Assembly: GCF_000309385.1 (NCBI RefSeq) | Contig: NZ_JH976537.1 | Coordinates: 4,203,984 to 4,267,983, forward strand | Source: Nodosilinea nodulosa PCC 7104 | Lineage (GTDB): Bacteria > Cyanobacteriota > Cyanobacteriia > Phormidesmidales > Phormidesmidaceae | Length of the DNA stretch: 64,000 bases | Reading direction: 5' to 3' | Shown: positions 36,089 to 44,755 of the stretch, one piece after another | Numbering within the stretch: the first letter of the stretch is position 1 | Layout of the letters: the number at the start of each line of letters is the position of its first letter | Made by a program: the position numbers and the translations under genes | Notes under the pieces: generated by a model | Seen by the model: the letters and a program-made list of their open reading frames with translations, nothing else | Told to the model about the DNA's origin: nothing | Database searches by the model: none

Positions 36089-36730
36089 CTAAACCTGAGC
36101 TGAGTCATCACCATGGGCTGATTCACTGCCGTCCAGCACTTCAATGTGGACGGGGGTAGGGGCAGCAGTCTCCTCGGACCGGCCAATTTTGCCGTAAACC
36201 ATGGCCACGAGGGAGCGAATGCCGCGCACCAGAGGCCGGACAAAACCGTAGCGATCGCCAAACTCGCTGGCCATCTCAGTGTCGAAGCGATCGATCTGAG
36301 TTTGCAGATTGGAAAGCAACTGCTGGGCCCAGTCCACCTTGCGATCGTTGGCCAGGTAGCGCAGGTCGGCAAAGATTTGCGCCCAGGTCGGAGCAGTTGC
36401 CTCGGTTTCGGTAGCGGCCTCGGCGTGAATACCTTCGGCGTGAATACCTTCGGCGTGAATGCCTTCGGCTTGGACGGCCTCAGCTACAGCGTCGGCGACG
36501 GCTTCAGCAGCGGCAGCATCGGCGGCTTCGTTGGCCCTGAGTTGCTCAATCATTTCGGACAGGGTTTTACGGCCCTGGGTTTCGATTTCGCTAGAGCCCT
36601 CTCTTAGCTCAGCCAAGGCTTCGATCGCGGCCGTTTTAACGATGTCGCGAATGCGTTCTACGCGCTGTCCACCCTCTTTTTGGGCTTTTTCCCACTCGGT
36701 CTTAACGCGGTCTTGTACAGGATGAGCCAT
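36089..36730 (-). CDS. helical repeat-containing hypothetical protein
   Basis: This 213-residue acidic, mostly helical protein lacks a signal peptide. An N-terminal amphipathic region (VQDRVKTEWEKAQKEGGQRVERIRD in pieces) and a long Ala/Glu helix lead to three exact copies of EGIHA. A C-terminal domain follows (WAQIFADLRYLANDRKVDWAQQLL, then FVRPLVRGIRSLVAMVYG). The start is ATG 36730 with AGGAG 7 bp upstream; the longer frame to 36781 is not supported. It resembles apolipoprotein-like stress proteins in composition only. The YkvA gene upstream is on the same strand, 117 bp away. Confidence 0.65.
   Translation of the reverse strand: MAHPVQDRVKTEWEKAQKEGGQRVERIRDIVKTAAIEALAELREGSSEIETQGRKTLSEMIEQLRANEAADAAAAEAVADAVAEAVQAEGIHAEGIHAEGIHAEAATETEATAPTWAQIFADLRYLANDRKVDWAQQLLSNLQTQIDRFDTEMASEFGDRYGFVRPLVRGIRSLVAMVYGKIGRSEETAAPTPVHIEVLDGSESAHGDDSAQV
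36421..36465 (-). repeat. three 15-bp tandem repeats within the helical protein gene
   Basis: The unit CGGCGTGAATACCTT occurs three times without gaps; the third copy has one change (G for A). It encodes EGIHA repeats and keeps the frame, so copy number could vary between strains. Confidence 0.9.
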
Positions 36731-36847
36731 GGATTTTCTCCTAATAAAAAATGAGTTGAAAGCTGGGTAAGCTAAGTCCAAATCGGCCTCTGGCTTTTTA
36801 AGCGGCAGAACCCCGTCTATGGACCGCGATTGGCGCTAAAGCTAGGT

Positions 36848-37162
36848 CTAGAGGACAGCGACAGAATCTACGTCAATCACTGTTTCGTGGATATCGGTTG
36901 CTTCTGCCCTGGTGATAGACTCATCCACCTGGCGCAGGCTGCGCTTGCGATCGAGCAGAATTTGGGTAATTTCGGTAATGGCGATCGTGGCGACTAGGCC
37001 ATCGTCAATCCAGCCCAAAACCGGAAATACGTCAGGGGAAATATCAATGGGGCTGACCAGATAAACCAGAGTGCCAAATAACACAACCCAACGATACTTA
37101 GAGTTGCGCAGCAGCTTGCGATACCAGTTCATAAAAGGCTTGCCGAAAAATTGTTTTGCCAT
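36848..37162 (-). CDS. YkvA family (DUF1232) protein
   Basis: This 104-residue protein has the DUF1232 core TLVYLVSPIDISPDVFPVLGWIDDGLV. The core forms a hydrophobic helical hairpin, probably membrane-associated. The N-terminus is basic and the C-terminus acidic. Function is unknown; plant and bacterial relatives are membrane or plastid proteins. ATG 37162 is supported by AGGAG 8 bp before it. It may be transcribed with the helical repeat gene downstream. Confidence 0.85.
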   Translation of the reverse strand: MAKQFFGKPFMNWYRKLLRNSKYRWVVLFGTLVYLVSPIDISPDVFPVLGWIDDGLVATIAITEITQILLDRKRSLRQVDESITRAEATDIHETVIDVDSVAVL

Positions 37163-37273
37163 TGCTATCTCCTTTCGCCAACACCATCATCTTGCCAGAG
37201 CGAAAGGGTTAATACAGGTGTGGCTTACCCATGGAAAAGCGTGGTTTTTACACCGAATCGACCGTACAGCAAA

Positions 37274-37309
37274 AGCCGTAGGGACGCGATTAATCGCGTC
37301 CCTACGGCT
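37274..37309. repeat. 36-bp perfect palindrome upstream of upp
   Basis: The arm AGCCGTAGGGACGCGATT (37274-37291) is followed directly by its exact reverse complement (37292-37309). It ends 41 bp before the upp start codon. I recall dispersed palindromes of this GTAGGGACGCG...type in cyanobacterial genomes, so it may be a REP-like or MITE-derived repeat rather than a dedicated operator. Confidence 0.85.
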
Positions 37310-37350
37310 CTCCGGGGTATGATGTGGCAAATTTTGCTGGCAATTGGGCT

Positions 37351-38004
37351 ATGTCTTCTTTCCAACTGCGTATTTATGTTCCACCCCATCCGCTGGTGAA
37401 GCACTGGCTGGGGGTCGCCCGCGATGCCGAGACGCCGGGGCCGCTGTTTCGTTCGGCGATGGAAGAACTGGGCCGCTGGCTCACCTACGAAGCCATTCGC
37501 GAGTGGCTACCGACGATGGATACGACGGTCGATACGCCCCTCGGCCCGGCTGCGGCTACTTTTATTAACCCCGATGTGCCGACGATGATTGTGCCGATTT
37601 TGCGGGCGGGACTGGCGCTGATGCCGGGGATTCAGGCGCTGGTGCCCCTGGCCTCGGTGTACCACGTGGGCTTTGTGCGCAATGAAGAAACCCTGGAGGC
37701 GAGCTGCTACCTCAACAAACTGCCCGACCGGCTTGACCCCCAAACTAAGGTTTTGATCAGCGAACCGATGCTGGCCACTGGCGGCACTATCATGGCGATG
37801 ATGGACCTGCTCACCCAGCGGGGCATTGACCCGGCGGCGGTGCGAATTATTTCTATCGTGGCGGCCCCCCCGGCGCTGCAAAAGCTGGCGGCGGCCTACC
37901 CCACGGTGACTATCTACACCGCCATGATCGATGAGACAGTGAACGAACACGGATTTATTGTGCCGGGGCTGGGGGATGCGGGCGATCGCACCTTTGGCAC
38001 CTAG
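37351..38004 (+). CDS. upp: uracil phosphoribosyltransferase
   Basis: Upp makes UMP from uracil and PRPP in pyrimidine salvage. This 217-residue protein shows LRIYVPPHPLVKHWLG, MIVPILRAGLALMPG, the PRPP loop VLISEPMLATGGTIMAMM and the C-terminal GFIVPGLGDAGDRTFGT. I use ATG 37351; the frame extends to a GTG at 37324, but the family start fits MSSFQLRIYVPPHP. The 36-bp palindrome is just upstream. Confidence 0.95.
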   Translation: MSSFQLRIYVPPHPLVKHWLGVARDAETPGPLFRSAMEELGRWLTYEAIREWLPTMDTTVDTPLGPAAATFINPDVPTMIVPILRAGLALMPGIQALVPLASVYHVGFVRNEETLEASCYLNKLPDRLDPQTKVLISEPMLATGGTIMAMMDLLTQRGIDPAAVRIISIVAAPPALQKLAAAYPTVTIYTAMIDETVNEHGFIVPGLGDAGDRTFGT

Positions 38005-38157
38005 CTCTCGCCCATGGATCTACGCCCCCGCCGCCGGAGAGAAGGGCTCAATTTCTCGGGGCGGCCTGTCATTAGGCCTGGCAGTTTGGCACAATTAGGA
38101 TATTGTGGGCATTGGTTTTGCCAGATAAACGTTTTTGGGTGAGATAAATAACGACCT

Positions 38158-38484
38158 ATGAGTCAGCAGGACAACTTCGTCGGCGGATTTTTGCTCGGTA
38201 CCCTCGTAGGCGGTGCCCTGGGCGGCGTTGTAGGCGCTTTGGCGGCCTCACGCATTCAGTCGGGGGGCAGCAAGCCCAAGCCCTCCCTCCCCAAAACAGA
38301 CGGCAATCTGGCCTTTGGCGAGTTTGCCGACAGCGATGAGGACAGCATTGAGGCCGCCCGCCTGGGCCTAGAGGCCAAAATTGCCCAGCTCAACGACGCC
38401 ATTGATGACGTGCGCCAGCAGCTTGGCGGCATTAACGGCCACTCCGAGCACCCCTGGGAAAACCCGTCCCGCATTGACTCTTAA
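38158..38484 (+). CDS. YtxH-like small protein with glycine-rich membrane segment
   Basis: This 108-residue protein has an N-terminal Gly/Ala-rich hydrophobic helix (VGGFLLGTLVGGALGGVVGALAA). A basic loop (SGGSKPKPSLPKTDG) and a helical region (ARLGLEAKIAQLNDAIDDVRQQLG) follow. The layout matches small YtxH-like cyanobacterial proteins. No function is known. The ATG at 38158 is used; the gene stands between upp and yggT on the same strand. Confidence 0.7.
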   Translation: MSQQDNFVGGFLLGTLVGGALGGVVGALAASRIQSGGSKPKPSLPKTDGNLAFGEFADSDEDSIEAARLGLEAKIAQLNDAIDDVRQQLGGINGHSEHPWENPSRIDS

Positions 38485-38593
38485 GCAAATCTCCCGAGTT
38501 TGCTCCCGTTCAGGGCGAAGCAAACCGTTACACTAACTGACAGAGAAAGACGTTCCGTGTATTGTTGGTAACGACTACTGCCGAGGTTCTCAA

Positions 38594-38878
38594 ATGGACA
38601 TATTGGTACAAACCCTCACAACTTTTCTTTCGATTTATACGATCCTGCTGATCGTGCGCATTCTGCTGAGCTGGTTTCCCAATGTGGATTGGTTTAGCCC
38701 CCCTTTCTCGGTGCTCAGCCAGCTGACCGACCCTTACCTCAATCTGTTTCGGTCGATCATTCCTCCTCTGGGTGGTATTGACCTGTCCCCGATTTTGGCG
38801 TTTTTGCTGCTGTCCTTTGTGCGGCAGGGGTTGGTTGCGATCGCGGCGGCAACCGTATCCACCTACGCCTACTTCTAG
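38594..38878 (+). CDS. YggT family membrane protein
   Basis: This 94-residue protein has two hydrophobic helices with the family pattern YTILLIVRILLSWFPNVDW and LTDPYLNLFRSIIPPLGGIDLSPILAFLLLSFV (in pieces). YggT/Ycf19 proteins are linked to membrane organisation and, in plastids and cyanobacteria, to thylakoid or cell-division functions. The ATG at 38594 is clear. It lies 110 bp after the YtxH-like gene. Confidence 0.9.
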   Translation: MDILVQTLTTFLSIYTILLIVRILLSWFPNVDWFSPPFSVLSQLTDPYLNLFRSIIPPLGGIDLSPILAFLLLSFVRQGLVAIAAATVSTYAYF

Positions 38879-39004
38879 ACCCCTATCTCTAGATCTGCTT
38901 TGGGCCTGGCTGGCTGAATCCTTTTGTTCCAAAGAGGTTTGGCCGCTGGGCTTACTGCGTTTTATGCAGGCGATACGAAGCGCTGCTTTAGCAGGCCGGG
39001 TTTC

Positions 39005-39036
39005 TTGACTAAGGGAGGGCCAGGGGTCCCTATAAT
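39005..39036 (+). promoter_or_regulatory. candidate lysS promoter
   Basis: A consensus -10 TATAAT at 39031-39036 lies 40 bp before the lysS ATG. A TTGACT at 39005-39010 is 20 bp upstream, which is longer than the ideal 17-bp spacing. The -10 is convincing; the -35 is doubtful. Confidence 0.5.
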
Positions 39037-39075
39037 GGGGGTTTGTGACGTTCTGCCATTCATCTGCCCCTAGCT

Positions 39076-40617
39076 ATGTCGTCTGACTCCAATCGCCCTG
39101 GCCAAAGCGCTTCCAGCCTCGAAGAAATTCGCGCGGCGCGGCTGCAAAAAGTTGAAGATCTCAAGCAGCTGGGCCTCAATCCCTTCGCCTATCGGTGGAC
39201 CGTAACCGCTCAAACGGCAGACCTTCAGGCCAAATATGCCGATCTGGAAGCCGGGGCAGAAGTCGAGGTCGAGGTTTCCCTGGCCGGGAGAATCTTGGCG
39301 CGGCGGGTGTTCGGCAAGCTGGCCTTCTTCACCCTGCAAGATGAAAGCGGCCTGATTCAGCTTTACCTCGACAAAACCACCATCCAAGCCGCCATGGGCG
39401 CTGCGGATGAGAAAGCCTTTGAACACCTCAAGCAGCTCACCGATGTGGGCGATATTCTCGGCGTGCGCGGCACCCTCAAGCGCACCGAGAAGGGCGAACT
39501 CTCGGTCAAAGTGCAGGAGTACGCTGTGCTGACCAAGTCGCTGCTGCCCCTGCCCGACAAGTGGCACGGCCTCACCGATGTGGCCAAGCGCTACCGCCAG
39601 CGCTACGTCGATCTCATCGTCAACCCCGCCGTGCGCGACACCTTTCGCAAGCGGGCGCTGATTACCACGGGCATTCGCCGCTACCTGGAAGATCGCGGCT
39701 TTTTGGAAATTGAGACCCCGGTGCTGCAGAGCGAGGCTGGGGGGGCCGAGGCGCGCCCCTTCGTCACCTACCACAACACCCTGGAGATGGATCTCTATCT
39801 GCGCATCGCCACCGAACTGCACCTGAAGCGGCTGGTGGTGGGCGGCTTTGAGAAGGTGTTTGAAATTGGCCGCATTTTTCGCAATGAGGGGGTTTCAACT
39901 CGCCACAACCCCGAGTTTACCAGCGTGGAGTTTTACCAGGCCTACGCCGACTACCACGACTTTATGGATCTCACCGAAGACTTGGTGGCGACCCTGGCCA
40001 AGGATGTTCTCGGCACCCTCAAGATTACCTATCAGGGTATCGATATCGACCTCACCCCGCCCTGGAAGCGCATTTCCATGCATGACCTGGTGAAAGAGCG
40101 CACCGGGATTGATTTCCACCAGTTGGCTACCCTGGAGGAGGCCAAGGCTGCCGTCCAAGACCTGAACCTGCCCGGAATCGACAGCTGCGACTCGGTGGGC
40201 AAGCTGCTAAACGAGGTCTTTGAAGAAAAAATCGAGTCAACGCTAATTCAGCCGACGTTTTTGATTGACCATCCGGTGGAGATTTCGCCGCTCTCTAAGC
40301 CCCACCGCAGCAAGCCGGGGGTCGTCGAGCGCTTTGAGCTGTTTGTGGTCGGGCGCGAAACCGCCAACGGCTTCTCGGAGCTGACCGACCCGATCGACCA
40401 GCGGCAGCGGTTTGACTTGCAGGCAGCTCGCAAAGCCGCCGGGGATCTTGAGGCGACCGGCGTGGACGAAGATTTTCTCACCGCCCTGGAGTACGGCATG
40501 CCCCCCACCTGCGGCGAGGGCATCGGTATCGATCGCCTGGTCATGCTGCTCACCGACAGCCCCAGCATTCGCGACGTCATTGCCTTTCCGCTGCTGAAGC
40601 CGGAGCGGGAGGAGTAG
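39076..40617 (+). CDS. lysS: lysyl-tRNA synthetase (class II)
   Basis: LysS charges tRNA-Lys. The 513-residue protein has an N-terminal OB-fold anticodon domain (about 60-170) and a class II core. Motif 2 is [21 protein letters not shown], abbreviated here as RIFRNEG...RHNPEF, and motif 3 is [20 protein letters not shown]. The length is typical for bacteria. The ATG at 39076 is the natural start. A MITE-like element and a terminator follow. Confidence 0.97.
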   Translation: MSSDSNRPGQSASSLEEIRAARLQKVEDLKQLGLNPFAYRWTVTAQTADLQAKYADLEAGAEVEVEVSLAGRILARRVFGKLAFFTLQDESGLIQLYLDKTTIQAAMGAADEKAFEHLKQLTDVGDILGVRGTLKRTEKGELSVKVQEYAVLTKSLLPLPDKWHGLTDVAKRYRQRYVDLIVNPAVRDTFRKRALITTGIRRYLEDRGFLEIETPVLQSEAGGAEARPFVTYHNTLEMDLYLRIATELHLKRLVVGGFEKVFEIGRIFRNEGVSTRHNPEFTSVEFYQAYADYHDFMDLTEDLVATLAKDVLGTLKITYQGIDIDLTPPWKRISMHDLVKERTGIDFHQLATLEEAKAAVQDLNLPGIDSCDSVGKLLNEVFEEKIESTLIQPTFLIDHPVEISPLSKPHRSKPGVVERFELFVVGRETANGFSELTDPIDQRQRFDLQAARKAAGDLEATGVDEDFLTALEYGMPPTCGEGIGIDRLVMLLTDSPSIRDVIAFPLLKPEREE

Positions 40618-40655
40618 GGATGGGGGCGTAGAGGCGTAGGGGCGTTGTGCAGAGG

Positions 40656-40775
40656 TATAGCAGCCCACGGGTAGGTTAAGGACATTTCTCAGAGCCAGCG
40701 TTCAAACGTTTGAACGTTCTCAATGTCCCTCAGCGTCCTAACTTCAGCGTCCTAACTAACGTGATGAAGGCTATA
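40656..40775. mobile_element. MITE-like palindromic element, copy A
   Basis: This copy begins TATAGC and ends GGCTATA. The arms contain GGTTAAGGAC (left) and GTCCTAAC (right), partly inverted. Its core CGTTCAAACGTTTGAACG (40699-40716) is a perfect palindrome. A 14-bp internal duplication (CAGCGTCCTAACTT/A) makes it longer than the other copies. It starts 39 bp after the lysS stop. It makes up most of the 434-bp gap with the terminator at 40806. Confidence 0.75.
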
Positions 40776-40805
40776 CATTCAAAATCTAGACATTCCGCCG
40801 CAGCG

Positions 40806-40837
40806 AAAAGCCCCCAATCCTAGGACCGGGGGCTTTT
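40806..40837. terminator. bidirectional rho-independent terminator
   Basis: AAAAGCCCCC and GGGGGCTTTT form a perfect 10-bp stem with a 12-nt loop. T runs exist on both strands, so it can end lysS from the left and the HTH-GrpE-like gene from the right. Confidence 0.85.
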
Positions 40838-41051
40838 CACATATAAGTAGTTCGGCTAGAAAGTGGGTTTCTGTATAGGAAGGTGCGGCCTGGGCTTGCC
40901 CGGTTAGTGACTCACCCACGCATAAGATTCCCACGGGAAGGCCCAAATTCCGAATGAAATCGAAAAAAAATCTGGAACTTCACCGAAGGTTTATAGAAGA
41001 GCGGAAAACTCTTCTCAGTAGGCACTTTTAGCTGGCCAGCAACGTCCTGGC

Positions 41052-41726
41052 TTAGATCGCGCTGACCTTAGCGCGATACAGCAGGCGATCGCCCTGCCGG
41101 TAGCCCACATGGCTCACCCGCACCCGCTGCCCCGACGACAGCATGCCCGCCTTGGGCTGGTGAATCTTTGGGTCGAAGGATACCTCAACTCCTACCGCTT
41201 CGATGGGGGTGATGCCCCAGTGCTGCACCAACGCTTCCACGGGCCGCACCAGGGGAATGAGCTTTTGGGCGGGCAGATCGGGCTTTTGCTGGGCCGCATG
41301 GACGGCGGTGGGCCACTGCACGAGCCAGGGCTCTAGCTGGGCGATCGCCGCCTGCTGCACCTGCTGGCGTACCGCTTCGGCCTGGGTGGCAAGCTGGGTT
41401 TGGAGGCGATCGCACTCCTGCCGCAGGGCCTTGATTTGATCGGTGGTATCGGCCCCAGCGCGATCGCCAGGGGATGCTGCAAGTCCGCTAAACATCTCGA
41501 CCAGGGCGTCTAGGGGTACGTTCAGCGTCTGGCTGAGGCGTTGCAGCGCGACCACCCGCAGCCGCCCGATCTGCCCTTGCCGCAGGCCGTCAATGGCCGA
41601 TCGGGGCACGCCGCTGCGCTGGCTGAGCGATCGGTAGCTGGCTATGCCCGCCTGGGCCATCAGCGATCGCAGTGTTGGGCTGTAGTCAACCGGCTCCGTC
41701 CCGAGATTCGCCATACCCTGTGCCAC
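41052..41726 (-). CDS. HTH-GrpE-like fusion protein
   Basis: This 224-residue protein has an XRE-type helix-turn-helix (about 16-80, SYRSLSQRSGVPRSAIDGLRQGQ in pieces), a coiled coil (about 95-130, IKALRQECDRLQTQLATQAE), a WLVQWPTAVHAAQQ segment and a C-terminal beta domain. That beta domain (VGVEVSFDPKIHQP ... VRVSHVGYRQGDRLLYRAKV) matches the GrpE head, which opens DnaK for nucleotide exchange. DNA binding joined to a GrpE-like module suggests a chaperone-linked regulator or a specialised GrpE. It lies 14 bp after the membrane beta-domain gene. The true start may be a few codons downstream of 41726. Confidence 0.75.
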   Translation of the reverse strand: MAQGMANLGTEPVDYSPTLRSLMAQAGIASYRSLSQRSGVPRSAIDGLRQGQIGRLRVVALQRLSQTLNVPLDALVEMFSGLAASPGDRAGADTTDQIKALRQECDRLQTQLATQAEAVRQQVQQAAIAQLEPWLVQWPTAVHAAQQKPDLPAQKLIPLVRPVEALVQHWGITPIEAVGVEVSFDPKIHQPKAGMLSSGQRVRVSHVGYRQGDRLLYRAKVSAI

Positions 41727-41740
41727 CGGACGCTGCTCCC

Positions 41741-43255
41741 CTAAAACTTCAAGTCTAGATTCTCTGGGGATTGCTGTTGCAGGTCGCGGAGATTGCTGCT
41801 GGGAGTTGAGTTTTGGTGGCGCAGGCTCTCGCCCAGGGGGTCGCGGCGCGGGGCTGGCGTCGCCGATTGGGCTGAAGAGCCAGAGCCGCTGCCGCTGGGA
41901 GTCCCCTCGCCCTGGTTAGGGCCGCCCCCCTGGTTAATAATGACGGGCTGGTTCGGCCGGGGGTTGAAGGTTTCAAAGGTGACCGCCCGCACTATCGGCG
42001 GGTTTTGACCATCGGTTACCCGCAGGGTTACGGTGGTGGTGCCCGAGGGGGGCAACGGCATGGACAGTGCGCCCTGAAGCCCTACGGTGCCGGGGGAAGG
42101 CAGCAGCTCGACCTTGGCCGTAGAGCCGCCCTCGACCCGCCACGCCACCTGAAAACCAGGGATGGACTGCCCTGGTTCCACAGGCACCAGGTACTTGGGC
42201 TGCGCGTCGCGGCCATTGATGGTAAACGAGGCAATGCGCACCGGGCGGGGCTCAATGTTGACGACCTCGCTCTGTTTGGCCGGCGGCAGCTCCCGATCCC
42301 CCAGGTTGATGGGCACCGGAGTTAGCTCAAACTGGTACTGGCCCACGTCGGTCATGCCGCTGGGCACGCCCTGACAAATCAGGCGGTCTTGAATTTGGCA
42401 AAAGGGCTGGAGTTCTTCGGGCAGGGCCACCTGGGATGGACTGCCGGGTTTCCCAGGTTTACGCAGGCTGAAGCGGCGGCCTCCCAGGGTAGCGCCATCG
42501 GGTCGCTTGACCACAAGCAGGAGGTCTTGCAGACTTTCTGGATTGGCGACAATCCAGCTGACGCGAATGCCCGCCTCGGTGACCGGAGGAGCCGTAGCAG
42601 GGCCGCTTGCCGCGACCTGGGTGCCTGCCTCCGAGTAGATCACCTGGTCGGGAGCCAGTTCGACGACTTTGGGCTGGGGCAGGTCGGCTACGGTAACCAG
42701 GCTGCTCTCGGCCTTTACGGGCGGCAGGTTGAGGGCCAGGTTGGGCAGCAGGGTGAGCTCAAATCGATACTGCCCCGGCTGGCGCAGGTCAAGGGGTATC
42801 TCTTTACAGGTCAGGAGCTGCCGAGTCTGGTCGCAGTAGGGCAGCAGGTTGACGGGCACCCCCTGGGTCAGGTCGTAGGTCTCGGGGCCATACACCAGGG
42901 TGCCGTCGGGGGCATACCCCCGCAAAAGTATCGTTTTGACCTGGCGGGGGTGGCTCACCTGCCAGCTCAGGTGGGGAGACTCGGCCTGGGCAGTGGCATA
43001 CTCGCTCTGGGAGGGCGAAATATCGAGCACGTAGGGAGGGGCAGGGGTACGCCCAAAAAACCACCACAGCAAGCCGCCCAGACCGCCCAGAGCACCTACC
43101 CCGGCTGCGATCGCCAGCCGCCGCTGCCAGCGGGGGCGCGGCAGCGGCGGCGGTGGTGGGGCCAGGGTGATGGCCGTCGCCGTGGCGGCATCCTCTACCG
43201 ACGGGTCGACCTGGATTTCTGGCTCCTGCCACTGTTCAATCTGAGACCCTGCCAT
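41741..43255 (-). CDS. membrane-anchored protein with repeated beta-sandwich-like domains
   Basis: This 504-residue protein has a Pro-rich cytoplasmic N-terminus and one membrane helix (about 48-67, LAIAAGVGALGGLGGLLWWFFG). Three repeat units follow, each with a W-x-V or W-R-V core and a Y-R/Q-F-E-L ending (GQYRFELTLLP, GQYQFELTPVP). The last 60 residues are Gly/Ser/Pro-rich. It has no enzyme motif and would be mostly outside the cytoplasmic membrane. It is first in a two-gene operon with the HTH-GrpE-like gene, so a shared envelope-stress role is a possibility only. Confidence 0.7.
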   Translation of the reverse strand: MAGSQIEQWQEPEIQVDPSVEDAATATAITLAPPPPPLPRPRWQRRLAIAAGVGALGGLGGLLWWFFGRTPAPPYVLDISPSQSEYATAQAESPHLSWQVSHPRQVKTILLRGYAPDGTLVYGPETYDLTQGVPVNLLPYCDQTRQLLTCKEIPLDLRQPGQYRFELTLLPNLALNLPPVKAESSLVTVADLPQPKVVELAPDQVIYSEAGTQVAASGPATAPPVTEAGIRVSWIVANPESLQDLLLVVKRPDGATLGGRRFSLRKPGKPGSPSQVALPEELQPFCQIQDRLICQGVPSGMTDVGQYQFELTPVPINLGDRELPPAKQSEVVNIEPRPVRIASFTINGRDAQPKYLVPVEPGQSIPGFQVAWRVEGGSTAKVELLPSPGTVGLQGALSMPLPPSGTTTVTLRVTDGQNPPIVRAVTFETFNPRPNQPVIINQGGGPNQGEGTPSGSGSGSSAQSATPAPRRDPLGESLRHQNSTPSSNLRDLQQQSPENLDLKF

Positions 43256-43439
43256 ACTTAATCACTACCCTCACGTTCCACGGTGGTGCCACAGCCGCTG
43301 CAATTGGTTCATCATAAATGGTGATGATTGCTGGTGGCATTTTACTGCTCGACCAGCAAAAGGTGGGGAAACCTCAGGGCACAGCCGCAGATTATCCCCG
43401 ATTTCTCGCCCATAGCCTTTACATTTAGGTGCGATCGCC

Positions 43440-43757
43440 ATGACAAATTACTCCCCATCCCAGACCGATCCCGATGACTTTCCCCTGGAGCCTGGCCTGG
43501 TGGATCAGGTGCACTGGATCAACGAAGAAAGTGAAGCGCCAACCTTCCCGGAGGGAGCCTGGTCCGAGCGGACTGCGGAGGTGGCTGACGTGCTTCGCCC
43601 CGGCTACCGCTATCAGGTTAAGTATGAGGCCACCTACTGGACCGCCGTTCCGGTCGAAGAAGGGACTACCTATAACCTGGGCGATCGCGTTGCCGTGCTG
43701 GGCCGCCGAGGCAACGAGCTCATGATCAGCGCCCTGCCCCAGCCCTCCGAGTCGTGA
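43440..43757 (+). CDS. NfeD-like OB-fold protein
   Basis: This 105-residue soluble protein has a C-terminal OB-like domain of the NfeD type: RPGYRYQVKYEATYWTAVPVEEGTTYNLGDRVAVLGRRGNELMI in pieces. Its N-terminal 40 residues are acidic and unstructured-looking. It lacks the membrane helices of full NfeD, so it may act as a small partner of membrane proteases or flotillin-like proteins (inference). The ATG at 43440 is used. Confidence 0.7.
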   Translation: MTNYSPSQTDPDDFPLEPGLVDQVHWINEESEAPTFPEGAWSERTAEVADVLRPGYRYQVKYEATYWTAVPVEEGTTYNLGDRVAVLGRRGNELMISALPQPSES

Positions 43758-43948
43758 TTCACATCGCACTCCAATCACCCTTCGGAGCGAGGAGGATCGC
43801 TGTCTGGGCTAGCCTGGGTCACCGCGATCGGGCTGACGCACCCCGCTGCCCCGACCGATGTCACCCCCTCTATCAGGCGATCGGGCGACGATAGACCTGC
43901 CAGCCAACCCGGCTGTCACCGTCCCCCAAAGCTCCCGAGGAAACCCCC

Positions 43949-44149
43949 ATGGACCTGACGTATCGCGGCATTGGCTACAGCACCGCCGCCCCCAGCTTTG
44001 AGGCTACGGCAATGACAGAAATGACGGAGAAAGGCACCTTTCGCGGGACGCGGTTTGCCTGGAAACAGTATTACTCTGCCGCACCTGTAGCCGCCAATTG
44101 CCAGGTGCCCCTGCGGACTGAGCGCACCGCCTCATGGCCACTGTTTTGA
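43949..44149 (+). CDS. DUF4278 domain protein
   Basis: This 66-residue protein begins MDLTYRGIGYSTAAPSFEAT and continues KGTFRGTRFAWKQ. This is the short DUF4278 pattern (L-Y-R-G-x-x-Y then G-x-Y/F-R-G) common in cyanobacteria. Function is unknown, with possible stress or small regulatory roles. A terminator follows 39 bp after its stop. Confidence 0.7.
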   Translation: MDLTYRGIGYSTAAPSFEATAMTEMTEKGTFRGTRFAWKQYYSAAPVAANCQVPLRTERTASWPLF

Positions 44150-44187
44150 GCGCGACCGGGCCACCGCCTTCAACACCAGCAACAGGC

Positions 44188-44218
44188 ATCCCTCGGCTAC
44201 GGCTGGGGGATTTTTTTT
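44188..44218 (+). terminator. rho-independent terminator
   Basis: ATCCCTC and GGGGGAT (with one G-T pair) form the stem and a run of eight T follows at 44211-44218. It ends the DUF4278 gene. Confidence 0.75.
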
Positions 44219-44233
44219 AGGCGATCGCAGCAT

Positions 44234-44755
44234 TCAGCTGGGGGGACTGACTAAGCCCATCCGAATTTCAGAGCAAAATGAGGCGATTTGAACGGTATTC
44301 CCGCTTTTGAGCACGCTGGTGCGCATGCGCAGGTTGGGGTTGACAAACCACAGCCGTTCTTCCACCTGTCCTGCCTCGGTGGGAGTGACAATGGTAAGGA
44401 TCTCATTCTCTAGCCGGTAGTTGCCCTGGAGTGCCGGGGAGGACGACGCGGCCTGCACCAGCACCCCAGTTTCTGCCTCGGTGGGCGGAAAGATTACCAT
44501 CAGGGCTGTGCTCTGGATTTTCTGGGTTTGCCCATCGATCTGGCTATCTTGGTGAATGCGCAGGCCGCAGGCAATTTGGCTGGGGTCGTGGCCGAGGGGG
44601 GCGCAGGCCTGGGCCAGATCGCCATCGGTGGCGGGCAAAAATTCAATTAGCAGATTAGACTTCCCCGCTTGGGAACTCTGTCCAGCCAGATCGTGGGTGG
44701 TGCGCTGAGAAAACCACTTGCCGGCCAGGGTTTCAAAAAAGTTCACAATGTCCAT
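44234..44755 (-). CDS. CpcS/CpeS-type phycobiliprotein lyase
   Basis: CpcS/CpeS lyases attach phycocyanobilin to cysteine 82-type sites of phycobiliproteins. This 173-residue lipocalin-like protein shows FFETLAGKWFSQRTTHDL at the N-terminus and VEERLWFVNPNLRMRTSVL and FCSEIRMG near the end, the family signature. It is full length. I cannot tell CpcS from CpcU or CpeS. It is divergent from hemE. Confidence 0.88.
   Translation of the reverse strand: MDIVNFFETLAGKWFSQRTTHDLAGQSSQAGKSNLLIEFLPATDGDLAQACAPLGHDPSQIACGLRIHQDSQIDGQTQKIQSTALMVIFPPTEAETGVLVQAASSSPALQGNYRLENEILTIVTPTEAGQVEERLWFVNPNLRMRTSVLKSGNTVQIASFCSEIRMGLVSPPS

Noticed and set aside
36421-36465. Tandem repeats considered as a CRISPR array
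   Set aside because: They are contiguous 15-bp units without spacers, within a coding frame.
39070-39822. 250-codon minus-strand frame inside lysS
   Set aside because: Antisense shadow of lysS; high G+C coding DNA gives long opposite-strand frames.
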